A stretch of DNA of 64,000 nt from Hyphomicrobiales bacterium (GCA_900469345.1 UBWZ01000016.1:62001-126000); one strand, 5' to 3'. Counted from the stretch's first letter, positions 28,501 to 36,435 are shown. The notes: generated by a model from the sequence alone, not told the origin. A program made the numbers and translations.

Positions 28501-30272
28501 ACCACGAGCCGACTGTCGGGGCCGACCCGAATGTCGAAAGTCCGCTCGCTCACCGCATGAAAACCGAGGTTTTCGAGCAGCGGCACGCGCTTGGACAGCG
28601 ACAGATGGCGGCCCGCATGGAAGATCTTGAGTGACAGCGTGTCGTCGGCGTCGGTCGAGCGTCTGTAGAATGCGATGCGGATCGTCTGCCCATCGGCGCA
28701 GGCTGCGATATCGGGGAGATCGAGGATGGTGTCCTCAGGCGAGAAGGCTTCCTGGAAGGCATTGGAGACCGAGAGGCGAGGGCCGCCATCAGCCAGCGAT
28801 GCGAAACGTTCTTCCCACGGCGTCGCCAGAAGCCGGATGGCCTCTTCAAGCCTTGCCTGGGTCACTCTTGGGGTCTTGCCCCCGCGCCTGCCGATGATCA
28901 GGTGGACGCGGGCGACATTGCCTTCGGGAAAGGCGGGATAATAGGCTGAAACGTGACCGTCGAAGATCTGGGCCAGATAGTCTCCGACCTTTTCGCGCAC
29001 CAGCGAATTATAATCCTCGCGCGGGACGTAGACGATCACGGAGACAAAGCGGTCGAAGCGATCAATGCGCGGCAGGACGCGCACGCGCGGCCGCTCACCC
29101 AGTTCCATGATCTGCTCGCAGAAGCGGGCAAGCAGATCCGGATCAATCTGGAAAAGATCATCGCGCGGATAGGATTCCAGCGTATTTTCCAGCATTCGAC
29201 CCGAATGGCTGTGGGGATCGAAGCCGAAATGCCTGTCGATGTGCGAGGTTTTTGCGCGCAGCAGCGGAACGTCGCGTACCGATTGCGCATAGGAAGCAGC
29301 CGTGAACAGGCCAACGATGCGCAGTTCACCGACGACCTCGCCCTTCTCGTCGAAGCGCTTGACGCCGACGTAATCCATATAGGCGCGGCGGTGCACGACG
29401 GATTTCACATTAGCCTTGGTGACAATCAGGAAATCCGGACCATCGAGGAACTCGAGGATCTCAGGTGTGGTCATCACCGCGTCCTTGCCCTGCCGGAGGA
29501 CCAGAACATCCGGGTCGGACAGGATGCCCAGTCCGCGCCCCTTGCCGCGCTCGACCTTGGCCTCGGAACCCCTGCCCGAATAGACGTATTCGCGCATGCC
29601 GAGGAAGGTGAAGTTGTCATCCCTCAGCCACTCGAGGAAGGCGATGGCTTCGTCGCGGTCAGCCTTGCGGCGGCCGGTCGAGTTGCCGAGCTGTTTGGAT
29701 GCGCCGTCCAGAACGTCCAGCATGGCGCTCCAGTCCGTGATCGACAGATGCACCTGATCCAGGATGTGCCGGATGCGCGCGATCAGAGCTTCGGCCTGCT
29801 CCTCGCTCAGGACGGGCAGGTGGATCTGGATCAGGCTCACATGGTGGGCCGGATTGCCGGGTTGCTCGTTGGAGCGCAGCACCGGTTCCTTGCCCGGTTC
29901 GAGAAGCAGGATCGGGTGAACCGCAAGCAGAAGGTCGCGGTGGCTGGCCGTTACCTCGCCCATGACCGAATCGAACAGGAAGGGCATGTTGCGGTCGATC
30001 ACCGTCAGCACGGACACAGGCACACCGTGCGGCTCGACGCCCGGTACCGACTGGACGGTGACCTCGGCCCGGATCCTCGGCCAGGCTTTCAGGCGGCCTG
30101 CCGCGTGACAGGCCGCATGGGCCAGCATCTCAGGCGTATAGCTCTCGAGATCGTCATTGCTTGCCCAGCCAAACAGAATGAACGGATCGAGATGCGGACC
30201 GTCTAGTCCGGCTGCTATCTTACGCGCCGTCTCGATCCGCTTCTCCCGCTTCGGGTGCTGCCTCGCCGCCAT
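25512..30272 (-). CDS. gdhB: NAD-specific glutamate dehydrogenase, large (GDH180) type
   Basis: Catabolic enzyme turning glutamate into 2-oxoglutarate and ammonia with NAD. 1586 residues, the expected size of the 180-kDa class. About 700 N-terminal residues hold ACT-like regulatory modules; the catalytic part lies around 770-1050 (FGKVARGGIRWSDRGEDYRT, VPVGAKGGFFPK, GGSAGYDHKKMGITARGAWE, SVAGVGDMSGDVFGNGML). GGGAGAG-type ribosome site ahead of the ATG at 30272. Large enzymes of this class are usually allosterically controlled by amino acids. The long antisense frame 26709-28241 is a shadow. Confidence 0.96.
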   Translation of the reverse strand: MAARQHPKREKRIETARKIAAGLDGPHLDPFILFGWASNDDLESYTPEMLAHAACHAAGRLKAWPRIRAEVTVQSVPGVEPHGVPVSVLTVIDRNMPFLFDSVMGEVTASHRDLLLAVHPILLLEPGKEPVLRSNEQPGNPAHHVSLIQIHLPVLSEEQAEALIARIRHILDQVHLSITDWSAMLDVLDGASKQLGNSTGRRKADRDEAIAFLEWLRDDNFTFLGMREYVYSGRGSEAKVERGKGRGLGILSDPDVLVLRQGKDAVMTTPEILEFLDGPDFLIVTKANVKSVVHRRAYMDYVGVKRFDEKGEVVGELRIVGLFTAASYAQSVRDVPLLRAKTSHIDRHFGFDPHSHSGRMLENTLESYPRDDLFQIDPDLLARFCEQIMELGERPRVRVLPRIDRFDRFVSVIVYVPREDYNSLVREKVGDYLAQIFDGHVSAYYPAFPEGNVARVHLIIGRRGGKTPRVTQARLEEAIRLLATPWEERFASLADGGPRLSVSNAFQEAFSPEDTILDLPDIAACADGQTIRIAFYRRSTDADDTLSLKIFHAGRHLSLSKRVPLLENLGFHAVSERTFDIRVGPDSRLVVLHDMELQLADGRKVDLGREVALLEEAFLAAFDGLIDNDAFNRLVLLAGLAAREVTVLRAYARYLRQTGILYSQAYIADTLAKYPEISASIFRLFQEGFDPALGDKIRTKKLTERHAAIEAALGNVPILDEDRMLRRFVNAVDATLRTNYFQRDADGVPKRMLAFKLDPQLLDGLPEPRPFREIFVYGTEVEGVHLRFGKVARGGIRWSDRGEDYRTEVLGLVKAQQVKNAVIVPVGAKGGFFPKSLPVAGSREEIFNAGKEAYKTFIRTLLSITDNIVDAELVAPSDTVRIDEDDPYFVVAADKGTATFSDTANGLAQEAGFWLDDAFASGGSAGYDHKKMGITARGAWEAVKRHFREKDIDIQTTAFSVAGVGDMSGDVFGNGMLLSPKIRLIAAFDHRDIFIDPDPDIEVSFRERQRMFDLPRSSWQDYDRTTLSEGAMIVSRSVKSVKLTPQAAAAIGLDKTAATPFEIMTAILRSPIDLLWFGGIGTYIKAPSETDTEVGDRANDPIRINAAEVRASVIGEGANLGVTQKGRIAYSLAGGRCNSDAIDNSAGVNSSDVEVNIKIALNPAMQDGRLTRDKRNQLLASMTDEVGHLVLRNNYLQPLAISLTERKGAGNREELSRLMSVLETQGRLNRKVETLPDDGELAERYLSGRALTRPEIGVLLSYAKIVLFDSLIDSPLPDDPYFAAVLKGYFPARMQKLYGADIEHHRLHREIIATKLANELINRGGPGFVQQMSDMTGATAANVVKAAYLARDGFDLPKLWAATDALDGQLPGQVQNELYGRISEIFAEATRLVLQTQAGNGEMDAAMDRLKAAIKGLRSSITGSATIEAASRASALEEQGVPAGLAREIVLLATIVLVPEIMLIADRTGESMARAAESYFAVTERFRVNRLIAAGERIATSDHYESLALSRSLQQIASARREIVVAAVTAHPNDKKPVEAWHGSDRIRINRIGAELVGLSESGDLTLPKITVAAGLLGDLAHSLTI

Positions 30273-30431
30273 GCTCTCTCCCTTTCAAGGCCGGTTATGA
30301 TGCTGTTGTCATGATTCGGTAATGTGGCCGGTCCATGTCCCCCGGATCAGCATCTCATTCTTCGATCAAGCCTTGTTGACATGGAACGGACAAGACGGGA
30401 TCAAAGCGAATTGCAGCGGGAAGTGGAAGCC

Positions 30432-31304
30432 ATGCAGGACAATAACAACGCGGTCATCGTCATCTCCAGCCATGTGGTGCGAGGTTCGGTTGGCAACCGC
30501 GCTGCCGTGTTCGCGCTGGAGACCTTGGGTTACCCGGTCTGGGCGCTTCCCACAATCGTACTTCCCTGGCACCCCGGACATGGTCCTTCTACACGCCTTA
30601 CTTTTCCCGAATCAGACTTCGACAAGGCTATAGACGATCTCATTCGGGCGCCATGGCTCGGCGAAGTGAAGGCTGTGCTGACCGGCTATTTCGGCAATGC
30701 GGCGCAGCCGCGCTCCGTTGCCCGGCTGATCGCTGCCCTGAAGCAGAAAAATCCGGACCTTCTCTATGTGTGCGATCCGGTGATGGGCGACAGCGGCGGG
30801 CTCTACGTGCCGGTGGCGACCGCCGAGGCCATCAGGGACGAGCTTATCCCACTCGCGACGATGGCGACGCCCAACCGGTTTGAACTGGCGTGGCTTTCGG
30901 GTGCGCCGCTTGCCAGCAACGCGGATATCATGGAGGCGGCCGTTGCGCTCGGTCCGTCGCGGCTGCTGGTCACCTCGGCCTTTTCGATGATGTCCGGCGG
31001 GACCGGCAACCTCTACCTCACCGGCAAGCACGCGCTGCTTGCGGAACACCGCCTCATCGACAATGCGCCGAACGGCTTGGGCGACCTTCTGTCTGCCGTG
31101 TTTCTGGCGAGGGTCATGAGCGGCATGGACGACGAGAAGGCATTGCAGCTTGCAACCGCGAGCGTCTTCGAGGTTCTTGCCCGGACCGCCAAGCGCGGAG
31201 GGGACGAACTCACGCTCGAGACCGATGCATCCAGCCTGTCGTCGCCGATGGCCATGGTGCAGATGCGCCGGCTTATTCATCCGCTCCAGACGATCAAGCG
31301 CTGA
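30432..31304 (+). CDS. pdxY: Pyridoxal kinase PdxY
   Basis: Ribokinase-like salvage kinase phosphorylating pyridoxal to PLP. 290 residues from the ATG at 30432, which gives the usual start MQDNNNAVIVISSHVVRGSV. Substrate loop VWALPTIVLPWHPGHG, YVCDPVMGDSGGLYV, and anion-hole motif NGLGDLLSAVFLA with the catalytic Asp are present. An upstream in-frame start at 30324 would add 36 non-family residues. The minus-strand gdhB starts 159 bp away, so a divergent promoter region lies between. Confidence 0.94.
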   Translation: MQDNNNAVIVISSHVVRGSVGNRAAVFALETLGYPVWALPTIVLPWHPGHGPSTRLTFPESDFDKAIDDLIRAPWLGEVKAVLTGYFGNAAQPRSVARLIAALKQKNPDLLYVCDPVMGDSGGLYVPVATAEAIRDELIPLATMATPNRFELAWLSGAPLASNADIMEAAVALGPSRLLVTSAFSMMSGGTGNLYLTGKHALLAEHRLIDNAPNGLGDLLSAVFLARVMSGMDDEKALQLATASVFEVLARTAKRGGDELTLETDASSLSSPMAMVQMRRLIHPLQTIKR

Positions 31305-31366
31305 TCGAGGCCAGCCGCAAACGAATCGCCGTTGATCTTCCGCAGATCGCACGATAATCCTTCGCC

Positions 31367-32041
31367 ATGAGCAATTTTCCTCCCAAGCTTCTGAACGGCT
31401 ACCAAAACTTCATGAGCGGTCGCTATAGTGACGAGCGGGACCGGTATCGCGTTCTGGCAGATACGGGGCAAAAACCCCACACCCTGCTGATCGCCTGCTG
31501 CGATTCTCGCGCTGCTCCCGAAACTATATTCGACTGTGGGCCAGGCGAGCTGTTTGTGGTGCGCAATGTCGCAAACATGGTGCCGCCTTACGAGCCGGAC
31601 AGCCAGTTCCACGCCACTTCCGCGGCGCTTGAATACGCGGTGCAGGTCCTGAAGATCCGCGACATCGTGGTGATGGGTCACGGCCGTTGCGGTGGCATCC
31701 AGGCAGCGCTCGATCCGGCAATGGAGCCTTTGTCTCCCGGCGACTTCATCGGTCGCTGGATGTCTCTGGTCCGCCCGGCCGCCGAACAGATCCAGAGCAA
31801 TGACCTGATGACCCAGAGCGAGCGACAGACGGCGCTGGAACGGGTTTCGATCCGCAATTCGATTGCCAACCTCCAGACATTTCCGTTCGTAAAGAGCGGC
31901 GACGATGAGGAAGGGGTCAGCATTCACGGCGCCTGGTTCGACATATCGACCGGCGAATTGTGGGTGATGAACGAAAAGGGCGACTTCGTTCGCCCGGATC
32001 TCGAAGAGCAGCCCTTCCAGGCCGAGTCCGCCTCGGCCTGA
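31367..32041 (+). CDS. Beta-class carbonic anhydrase
   Basis: Zinc enzyme interconverting CO2 and bicarbonate. 224 residues. Zinc and active-site residues appear in the order expected: C44-x-D46-x-R48 (ACCDSRAAPE) and H105-xx-C108 (GHGRCGG), with VRNVANMVPP between them. Close after pdxY (62-nt gap), possibly co-transcribed. Convergent with the lytic transglycosylase 14 nt downstream. Confidence 0.95.
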   Translation: MSNFPPKLLNGYQNFMSGRYSDERDRYRVLADTGQKPHTLLIACCDSRAAPETIFDCGPGELFVVRNVANMVPPYEPDSQFHATSAALEYAVQVLKIRDIVVMGHGRCGGIQAALDPAMEPLSPGDFIGRWMSLVRPAAEQIQSNDLMTQSERQTALERVSIRNSIANLQTFPFVKSGDDEEGVSIHGAWFDISTGELWVMNEKGDFVRPDLEEQPFQAESASA

Positions 32042-32055
32042 TCGGCGCTTTTATA

Positions 32056-32868
32056 TCAGCGTCCGTCGATCTGGGCGCCGATGGCGGCAATCGCCTGCTG
32101 GTAGACAGTGGCGGCGTTCCAGCCCTGGATTGCGACGAAGTTCGGTTCGCCCGGCTGATAGCCGGCTCCTGACCTCCAACCATGGCCCTTCAGGAAGTTG
32201 GCAGTCGAGGCCAGGGCGTCAGCGCGCGAATGCACGAGATCGATATGGCCGTCGCCGTCGCCGTCGGCGCCGTAGCGGATCACGTTAAGCGGCAGGAACT
32301 GGGTCTGGCCGATTTCGCCATGGGCGGCGCCGCGTGCCGAGGTGCTGAGATCGCCACGGGCGACGAGCTGCAGGGCCGCATAGAGCTGCTCTGTGAAATA
32401 AGCCGAGCGACGGCAGTCGTAGGCAAGAGTGGAGACGGCAGACAGGGTGTGCTCATTGCCCATGAAGCTGCCAAAGCCGGTTTCCATGCCCCAGATCGCG
32501 ATGACCGGGCCTGCCGGGACGCCATAGCGACGCTCGATCATCGAAAACAGCGACGCGTTGGAAGACTTCATGGTCTTGCCACGGGAAATGATCGTCGCGC
32601 CGCCGCGCTTTTTCATGAATTCGTCGAACGACAGCTTGAAGCTCTTCTGGCCCCGGTCCGCGCGGATCGTATTGCGGTTGTAGTTGACCGTGGAAAATGC
32701 CTGGTCCAGTGTTGCTGCGCTGATCCCGTTGGATGGCGCGACCCGCTTGAAATCCTGGACCCACTGGTTGAACCCCGAGGAGTCATTGCCGCACTGAGGC
32801 GCAGCAAGAGCCGGCGTGGCTGCCAGCGCACAGGTTGCGATCAATCCTGCCAGCAAATTCTTCATCAT
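32056..32868 (-). CDS. Lytic murein transglycosylase (MltB/SLT_2 type)
   Basis: Cleaves peptidoglycan glycan strands to 1,6-anhydro products in the periplasm. 270 residues with a signal peptide cleaved near ATPALAAPQC. IAIWGMETGFGSFMGNEHTL carries the catalytic glutamate in GMETGFG, as in MltB; GEIGQTQFLPLNVIRYGADG and DLVHSRADALASTANFLKGH are further family blocks. The short length means no peptidoglycan-binding C-terminal domain. A GTTC-N7-GTTC box lies 90 nt upstream and could bring it under LexA. Two adjacent ATGs (32868 or 32865) can start it. Confidence 0.92.
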   Translation of the reverse strand: MMKNLLAGLIATCALAATPALAAPQCGNDSSGFNQWVQDFKRVAPSNGISAATLDQAFSTVNYNRNTIRADRGQKSFKLSFDEFMKKRGGATIISRGKTMKSSNASLFSMIERRYGVPAGPVIAIWGMETGFGSFMGNEHTLSAVSTLAYDCRRSAYFTEQLYAALQLVARGDLSTSARGAAHGEIGQTQFLPLNVIRYGADGDGDGHIDLVHSRADALASTANFLKGHGWRSGAGYQPGEPNFVAIQGWNAATVYQQAIAAIGAQIDGR

Positions 32869-32957
32869 GAGATCAACCTATTGTCCTGGGGCTACGCGGT
32901 CGCGGCCCTGATGGTGCTTGCCTTATGGCGGTGGCTATGGGCAATCGCAACTCATCC

Positions 32958-32972
32958 GTTCATGAACAGTTC
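32958..32972 (-). promoter_or_regulatory. Candidate LexA box upstream of the lytic transglycosylase
   Basis: GTTCATGAACAGTTC fits the alphaproteobacterial LexA operator GTTC-N7-GTTC exactly. It lies in the 173-bp gap between asd and the transglycosylase, 90 nt before the latter. From base composition one to two such matches per 64 kb are expected by chance, so this is suggestive only. Confidence 0.4.
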
Positions 32973-33041
32973 GTGATGATGCGATGTCCGGCAGACCCCG
33001 CCGCTTAAGGTGGGATCTACCGGAATATGCTTAACAAGCGA

Positions 33042-34076
33042 TTATGCGGCTTGCTTGCGCGGCTTGATCAGCCCGCGGTTGACGAGCAACTCGGCGATCT
33101 GAATAGCGTTCAGTGCAGCGCCCTTGCGCAGGTTGTCCGACACGACCCAGATGTTGAGGCCGTTCTCGACGGTGGCGTCCTCGCGGATGCGGGAGATGAA
33201 GGTCGCGTCCTCGCCAGCGCACTCGTAAGGCGTTATGTAGCCGCCGTTTTCGTGCTTGTCGATCACGAGGCAGCCCGGCGCTTCACGCAGGATGTCACGC
33301 GCCTGGTCAGCGGTGATCTCGTTCTCGAACTCGATATTGACCGATTCCGAATGGCCGATGAAGACCGGAACGCGCACAGCCGTGCAAGTCACCTTGATCT
33401 TGGGATCGAGCATCTTCTTGGTTTCTGCCAGAACCTTCCACTCTTCCTTGGTGTAGCCGTCTTCCATGAAGACGTCGATGTGCGGGATGACGTTGAAGGC
33501 GATGCGCTTGGTGAACTTCTTCGATTCCATAGGATCCGCAACGAAGACGGCGCGGGTCTGCGTGAAGAGTTCGTCCATGCCTTCCTTGCCGGCGCCGGAA
33601 ACGGACTGGTAGGTCGAGACCACGACGCGCTTGATCTTGGCGAAATCGTGCAGCGGCTTCAGGGCCACGACCAACTGCGCCGTCGAGCAGTTCGGATTGG
33701 CAATGATGTTGCGCTTCGAGAACTGGGTGATCGCGTCCGGATTAACCTCCGGCACGATCAACGGCACGTCGGAATCGTAGCGCCAAGCCGACGAGTTATC
33801 GATGACGACACAGCCCTGGGCGCCGATCTTGGGCGACCACTTCTTCGAGACGTCCCCACCGGCCGACATGAGGCAAATATCGGTGTCGGAAAAATCGTAG
33901 TTCTCCAGGTTGGAGACCTTGAGGGTCCGGTCGCCAAACGAGACTTCGGTGCCTTGCGAGCGGGATGATGCCAGTGCGACGACTTCGTCCGCTGGAAAGC
34001 CGCGTTCTGCGAGGATGTTCAGCATTTCTCTGCCGACATTGCCGGTGGCACCGGCGATTGCGATCTTGAAACCCAT
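33042..34076 (-). CDS. asd: Aspartate-semialdehyde dehydrogenase
   Basis: Makes aspartate 4-semialdehyde from aspartyl phosphate with NADPH, the branch point to Lys/diaminopimelate, Thr, Met and Ile. 344 residues from the ATG at 34076 (AGAGAG seven nt upstream). N-terminal NADP fold AIAGATGNVGREML; catalytic Cys in NPNCSTAQLV; STYQSVSGAGKEGMDEL; and PHIDVFMEDGYTKEEWK followed by the His-containing substrate region. It lies downstream of a promoter, a Thr/Lys-rich short open frame and a GC-rich hairpin, suggesting attenuation. Confidence 0.97.
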   Translation of the reverse strand: MGFKIAIAGATGNVGREMLNILAERGFPADEVVALASSRSQGTEVSFGDRTLKVSNLENYDFSDTDICLMSAGGDVSKKWSPKIGAQGCVVIDNSSAWRYDSDVPLIVPEVNPDAITQFSKRNIIANPNCSTAQLVVALKPLHDFAKIKRVVVSTYQSVSGAGKEGMDELFTQTRAVFVADPMESKKFTKRIAFNVIPHIDVFMEDGYTKEEWKVLAETKKMLDPKIKVTCTAVRVPVFIGHSESVNIEFENEITADQARDILREAPGCLVIDKHENGGYITPYECAGEDATFISRIREDATVENGLNIWVVSDNLRKGAALNAIQIAELLVNRGLIKPRKQAA

Positions 34077-34149
34077 TTCAGTGCTCTCTTTCTGTCTCTC
34101 CTCGATCTGGTGAGGGGGAAGGCCGCACCAAAGTCGCGGCATTCCTTAT

Positions 34150-34166
34150 CCCCGGCCAGGCCGGGG
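34150..34166 (-). repeat. GC-rich hairpin in the asd leader
   Basis: CCCCGGCCAGGCCGGGG on the plus strand is a perfect inverted repeat (8-bp arms around one base, realistically six pairs with a five-base loop). On the asd transcript it falls between the short leader frame and the asd start. It lacks a following T run. Part of it (CCAGGCC, 34156-34162) could instead pair with GGCCGTGG at 34213-34220 inside the Thr/Lys codons. Confidence 0.65.
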
Positions 34167-34188
34167 AGAGAGCGGCGGGCCAGAGACG

Positions 34189-34308
34189 TCAGACGGTTTT
34201 CGTCGTCGTTTTGGCCGTGGTTTTGGAAAGGGCGGAATCACAAGCCCATTGCGCGGCGCAAAGGTCCGGCAAGTCAAAGACAGCGATAGACGGTTCGCAG
34301 GCTCGCAT
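34189..34308 (-). CDS. Putative Thr/Lys-rich leader peptide of asd
   Basis: A 39-codon frame from ATG 34308 to TGA at 34189-34191. The last 11 residues are KTTAKTTTKTV, so six of the final 11 codons are Thr and three are Lys. Thr and Lys are end products of the pathway that starts at asd, whose ATG is 112 nt downstream. The ATG lies about 17 nt after the predicted transcription start of the promoter at 34332-34360, which suits a leader frame. The ribosome site is weak (GGA 9 nt away). The resemblance is to thrL-type attenuators; the function is inferred from architecture, not homology. Confidence 0.6.
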   Translation of the reverse strand: MRACEPSIAVFDLPDLCAAQWACDSALSKTTAKTTTKTV

Positions 34309-34331
34309 GGGTGTGTTTCCGTTCGTCCGTG

Positions 34332-34360
34332 TGTTTAAAAGATTTTCGGCACGAGTCAAG
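34332..34360 (-). promoter_or_regulatory. Predicted sigma70-type promoter of the asd leader
   Basis: On the minus strand CTTGAC (34360-34355) is separated by exactly 17 nt from TAAACA (34337-34332). CTTGAC with 17-nt spacing is the alphaproteobacterial housekeeping pattern; the -10 is moderate. Start of transcription would be near 34325, giving an asd leader of about 250 nt. A GCCCGC-N6-GCGGGC inverted repeat (34364-34381) lies just upstream and could be an operator. Confidence 0.6.
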
Positions 34361-34413
34361 GACGCCCGCCGAGCTGCGGGCCTTTCCCATCGGTGGCCCT
34401 CCTGCCGAACGGT

Positions 34414-34432
34414 ATTAGACGAAAGTCATAAT
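34414..34432 (+). promoter_or_regulatory. Palindromic element upstream of the MHS permease
   Basis: ATTAGAC-GAAA-GTCATAAT is an inverted repeat with one extra base in the right half. It lies 119 nt before the permease start and shares GAC-N4/5-GTC-TAAT with the element ahead of acs at 15357. It may be a response-regulator site; no regulator gene is in the window. Confidence 0.4.
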
Positions 34433-34551
34433 CCCAAAGCATCTCTCTTCCTTGCCGTCGAATCCTGCCATCCTGTCGAATACGCCAAAGCCAGGTTCAG
34501 GAGGGAACGGACCGGCTTGGGTGCGAGGATTCATTTTGTGGGAGGACGCAA

Positions 34552-36435
34552 ATGGCAAATGTCGCAACGGCGGCGGATACCAAAGCCGGCCCGATGACGC
34601 GGGAGGAGAAGAAGGTCATCTTCGCTTCCTCTCTCGGCACGGTTTTCGAATGGTATGACTTCTATCTCTACGGCTCGCTGGCAACCTATATCGGGGCGAC
34701 CTTTTTCACCCAGTATCCGGAAACGACGCGCAATATCTTTACGCTTCTTGCCTTTGCTGCCGGCTTCCTGGTGCGCCCGTTCGGCGCGCTTGTGTTCGGT
34801 CGCCTCGGCGACCTGGTCGGCCGCAAATACACCTTCCTCGTCACCATCCTGATCATGGGCACGTCCACCTTCCTCGTCGGCATCCTTCCCGGGGCCGCGT
34901 CCATCGGCATCGCCGCACCGATCATCCTGATCGTGCTTCGTCTTCTCCAGGGTCTGGCGCTGGGCGGCGAATATGGCGGGGCCGCCACCTACGTGGCGGA
35001 ACACGCGCCGCATGGCCGCAGAGGTTATTTCACCTCCTGGATCCAGACGACCGCGACGCTCGGTCTCTTTCTGTCGCTGGTCGTCATCATCGCCGTCCAG
35101 ACGATGATGGGCAATACGGCGTTTGCGGCTTGGGGCTGGCGCATTCCGTTCCTCGTCTCGGTCGTACTCCTCGGCGTTTCGGTCTGGATCCGGCTGAAGA
35201 TGAACGAATCGCCGGCGTTCCAGAAGATGAAGTCGGAAGGCAAAGGTTCCAAGGCGCCGCTGACGGAAGCCTTCGGCCAGTGGCGCAATGCCAGGATCGC
35301 AATCATCGCGCTTCTGGGCGCGACCATGGGCCAGGCCGTCGTCTGGTACGGGGGCCAGTTCTACGCGCTGTTCTTCCTGCAGAATATTCTCAAGGTCGAT
35401 CTCCAGTCCGCGAACATCATGGTTGCGATCGCACTTGCGCTTGCAGCACCATTCTTCGTGGTGTTCGGCTCGCTTTCAGACCGGATCGGCCGCAAGCCGA
35501 TCATCATGGCAGGCCTGCTGATTGCGGCCGTTACCTACATGCCGCTTTTCAAGACGCTGACATCGATGGCCAATCCAGCCCTCGCCGAAGCTCAGGCGTC
35601 GATCCGTGCAACCGTGACTGCCGATCCGGCAGACTGCAAGTTCCAGTTCAACCCGACGGGCACGTCGAAGTTCACCAGTTCCTGCGATATCGCGACTGCA
35701 TTCCTGACCCGTAACTCGGTCCCCTATGACGTTGTGCCGGGGCCTGCGGGCCAGCCTGCCGTCGTCAAGGTCGGCGACAAGACCATCGCCAGCTATGATG
35801 CGATCGCCGCCGGGGCGGAAGCCAAGGCGAAGCAATCGGGCTTCGAGAAGAACGTCAACGTCGCCCTTCACGATGCCGGCTATCCGCTGAAGCGCGCTGC
35901 CGCCAAGGTGCCGGATTCCAAGCTCGATGCCTTCGCCGCGGCAAACCCGGAACTGAAGCTCGATGCCGCTGCCATTCGTGGCGGTGAAAAGGCTACTCTG
36001 TCATCGGCTGACCTGGTTTCGCAGAAACTGCTGACACCCGACGAGGCCAAGGGGGTGACCGACATGCCGGTGTACACGATCGGCAACGGCGGCGCGTTCA
36101 GCATGACGGCAGATCCGGCCAGGGTGAACTGGATCGGAACGATCGCGGTCCTGTTCGTGCTCGTTCTCTACGTCACCATGGTCTACGGCCCGATCGCGGC
36201 GCTGCTGGTGGAACTCTTCCCGACCCGCATCCGCTATACGGGCATGTCGTTGCCCTATCACATCGGTAACGGCTGGTTCGGCGGGCTGTTGCCAGCGACA
36301 GCCTTCGCGATGAGCGCGGCTGCGGGCAACATCTATTATGGGCTTTGGTACCCGATCGTGTTTGCAGCCATCACCCTGGTAATCGGCATGCTCTTCCTGC
36401 CGGAGACCAAGGACCGTGACATCCACGCGGAATAG
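34552..36435 (+). CDS. MHS-family MFS permease with large extracytoplasmic insertion
   Basis: Metabolite:H+ symporter branch of the MFS (ProP, KgtP and ShiA relatives). The start SSLGTVFEWYDFYLYGSLAT and the loop FGRLGDLVGRKYTF are typical. ATG at 34552 follows GGGAGG. At 627 residues it exceeds the usual ~440 because of a soluble segment at about residues 341-523, between the helix ending MPLFKTLTS and the one starting VNWIGTIAVLF. The segment contains two Cys (DCKFQFNPTG and SSCDIA) that could form a disulfide outside the membrane. Substrate unknown; an organic acid is likely from the subfamily and the element shared with acs. A strong terminator follows. Confidence 0.88.
   Translation: MANVATAADTKAGPMTREEKKVIFASSLGTVFEWYDFYLYGSLATYIGATFFTQYPETTRNIFTLLAFAAGFLVRPFGALVFGRLGDLVGRKYTFLVTILIMGTSTFLVGILPGAASIGIAAPIILIVLRLLQGLALGGEYGGAATYVAEHAPHGRRGYFTSWIQTTATLGLFLSLVVIIAVQTMMGNTAFAAWGWRIPFLVSVVLLGVSVWIRLKMNESPAFQKMKSEGKGSKAPLTEAFGQWRNARIAIIALLGATMGQAVVWYGGQFYALFFLQNILKVDLQSANIMVAIALALAAPFFVVFGSLSDRIGRKPIIMAGLLIAAVTYMPLFKTLTSMANPALAEAQASIRATVTADPADCKFQFNPTGTSKFTSSCDIATAFLTRNSVPYDVVPGPAGQPAVVKVGDKTIASYDAIAAGAEAKAKQSGFEKNVNVALHDAGYPLKRAAAKVPDSKLDAFAAANPELKLDAAAIRGGEKATLSSADLVSQKLLTPDEAKGVTDMPVYTIGNGGAFSMTADPARVNWIGTIAVLFVLVLYVTMVYGPIAALLVELFPTRIRYTGMSLPYHIGNGWFGGLLPATAFAMSAAAGNIYYGLWYPIVFAAITLVIGMLFLPETKDRDIHAE

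Noticed and set aside
34211-34597. 128-codon plus-strand frame between asd and the MHS permease
   Set aside because: TTG start, no ribosome site, no family, and it runs into the permease start; the minus-strand promoter and short leader frame explain the region better.
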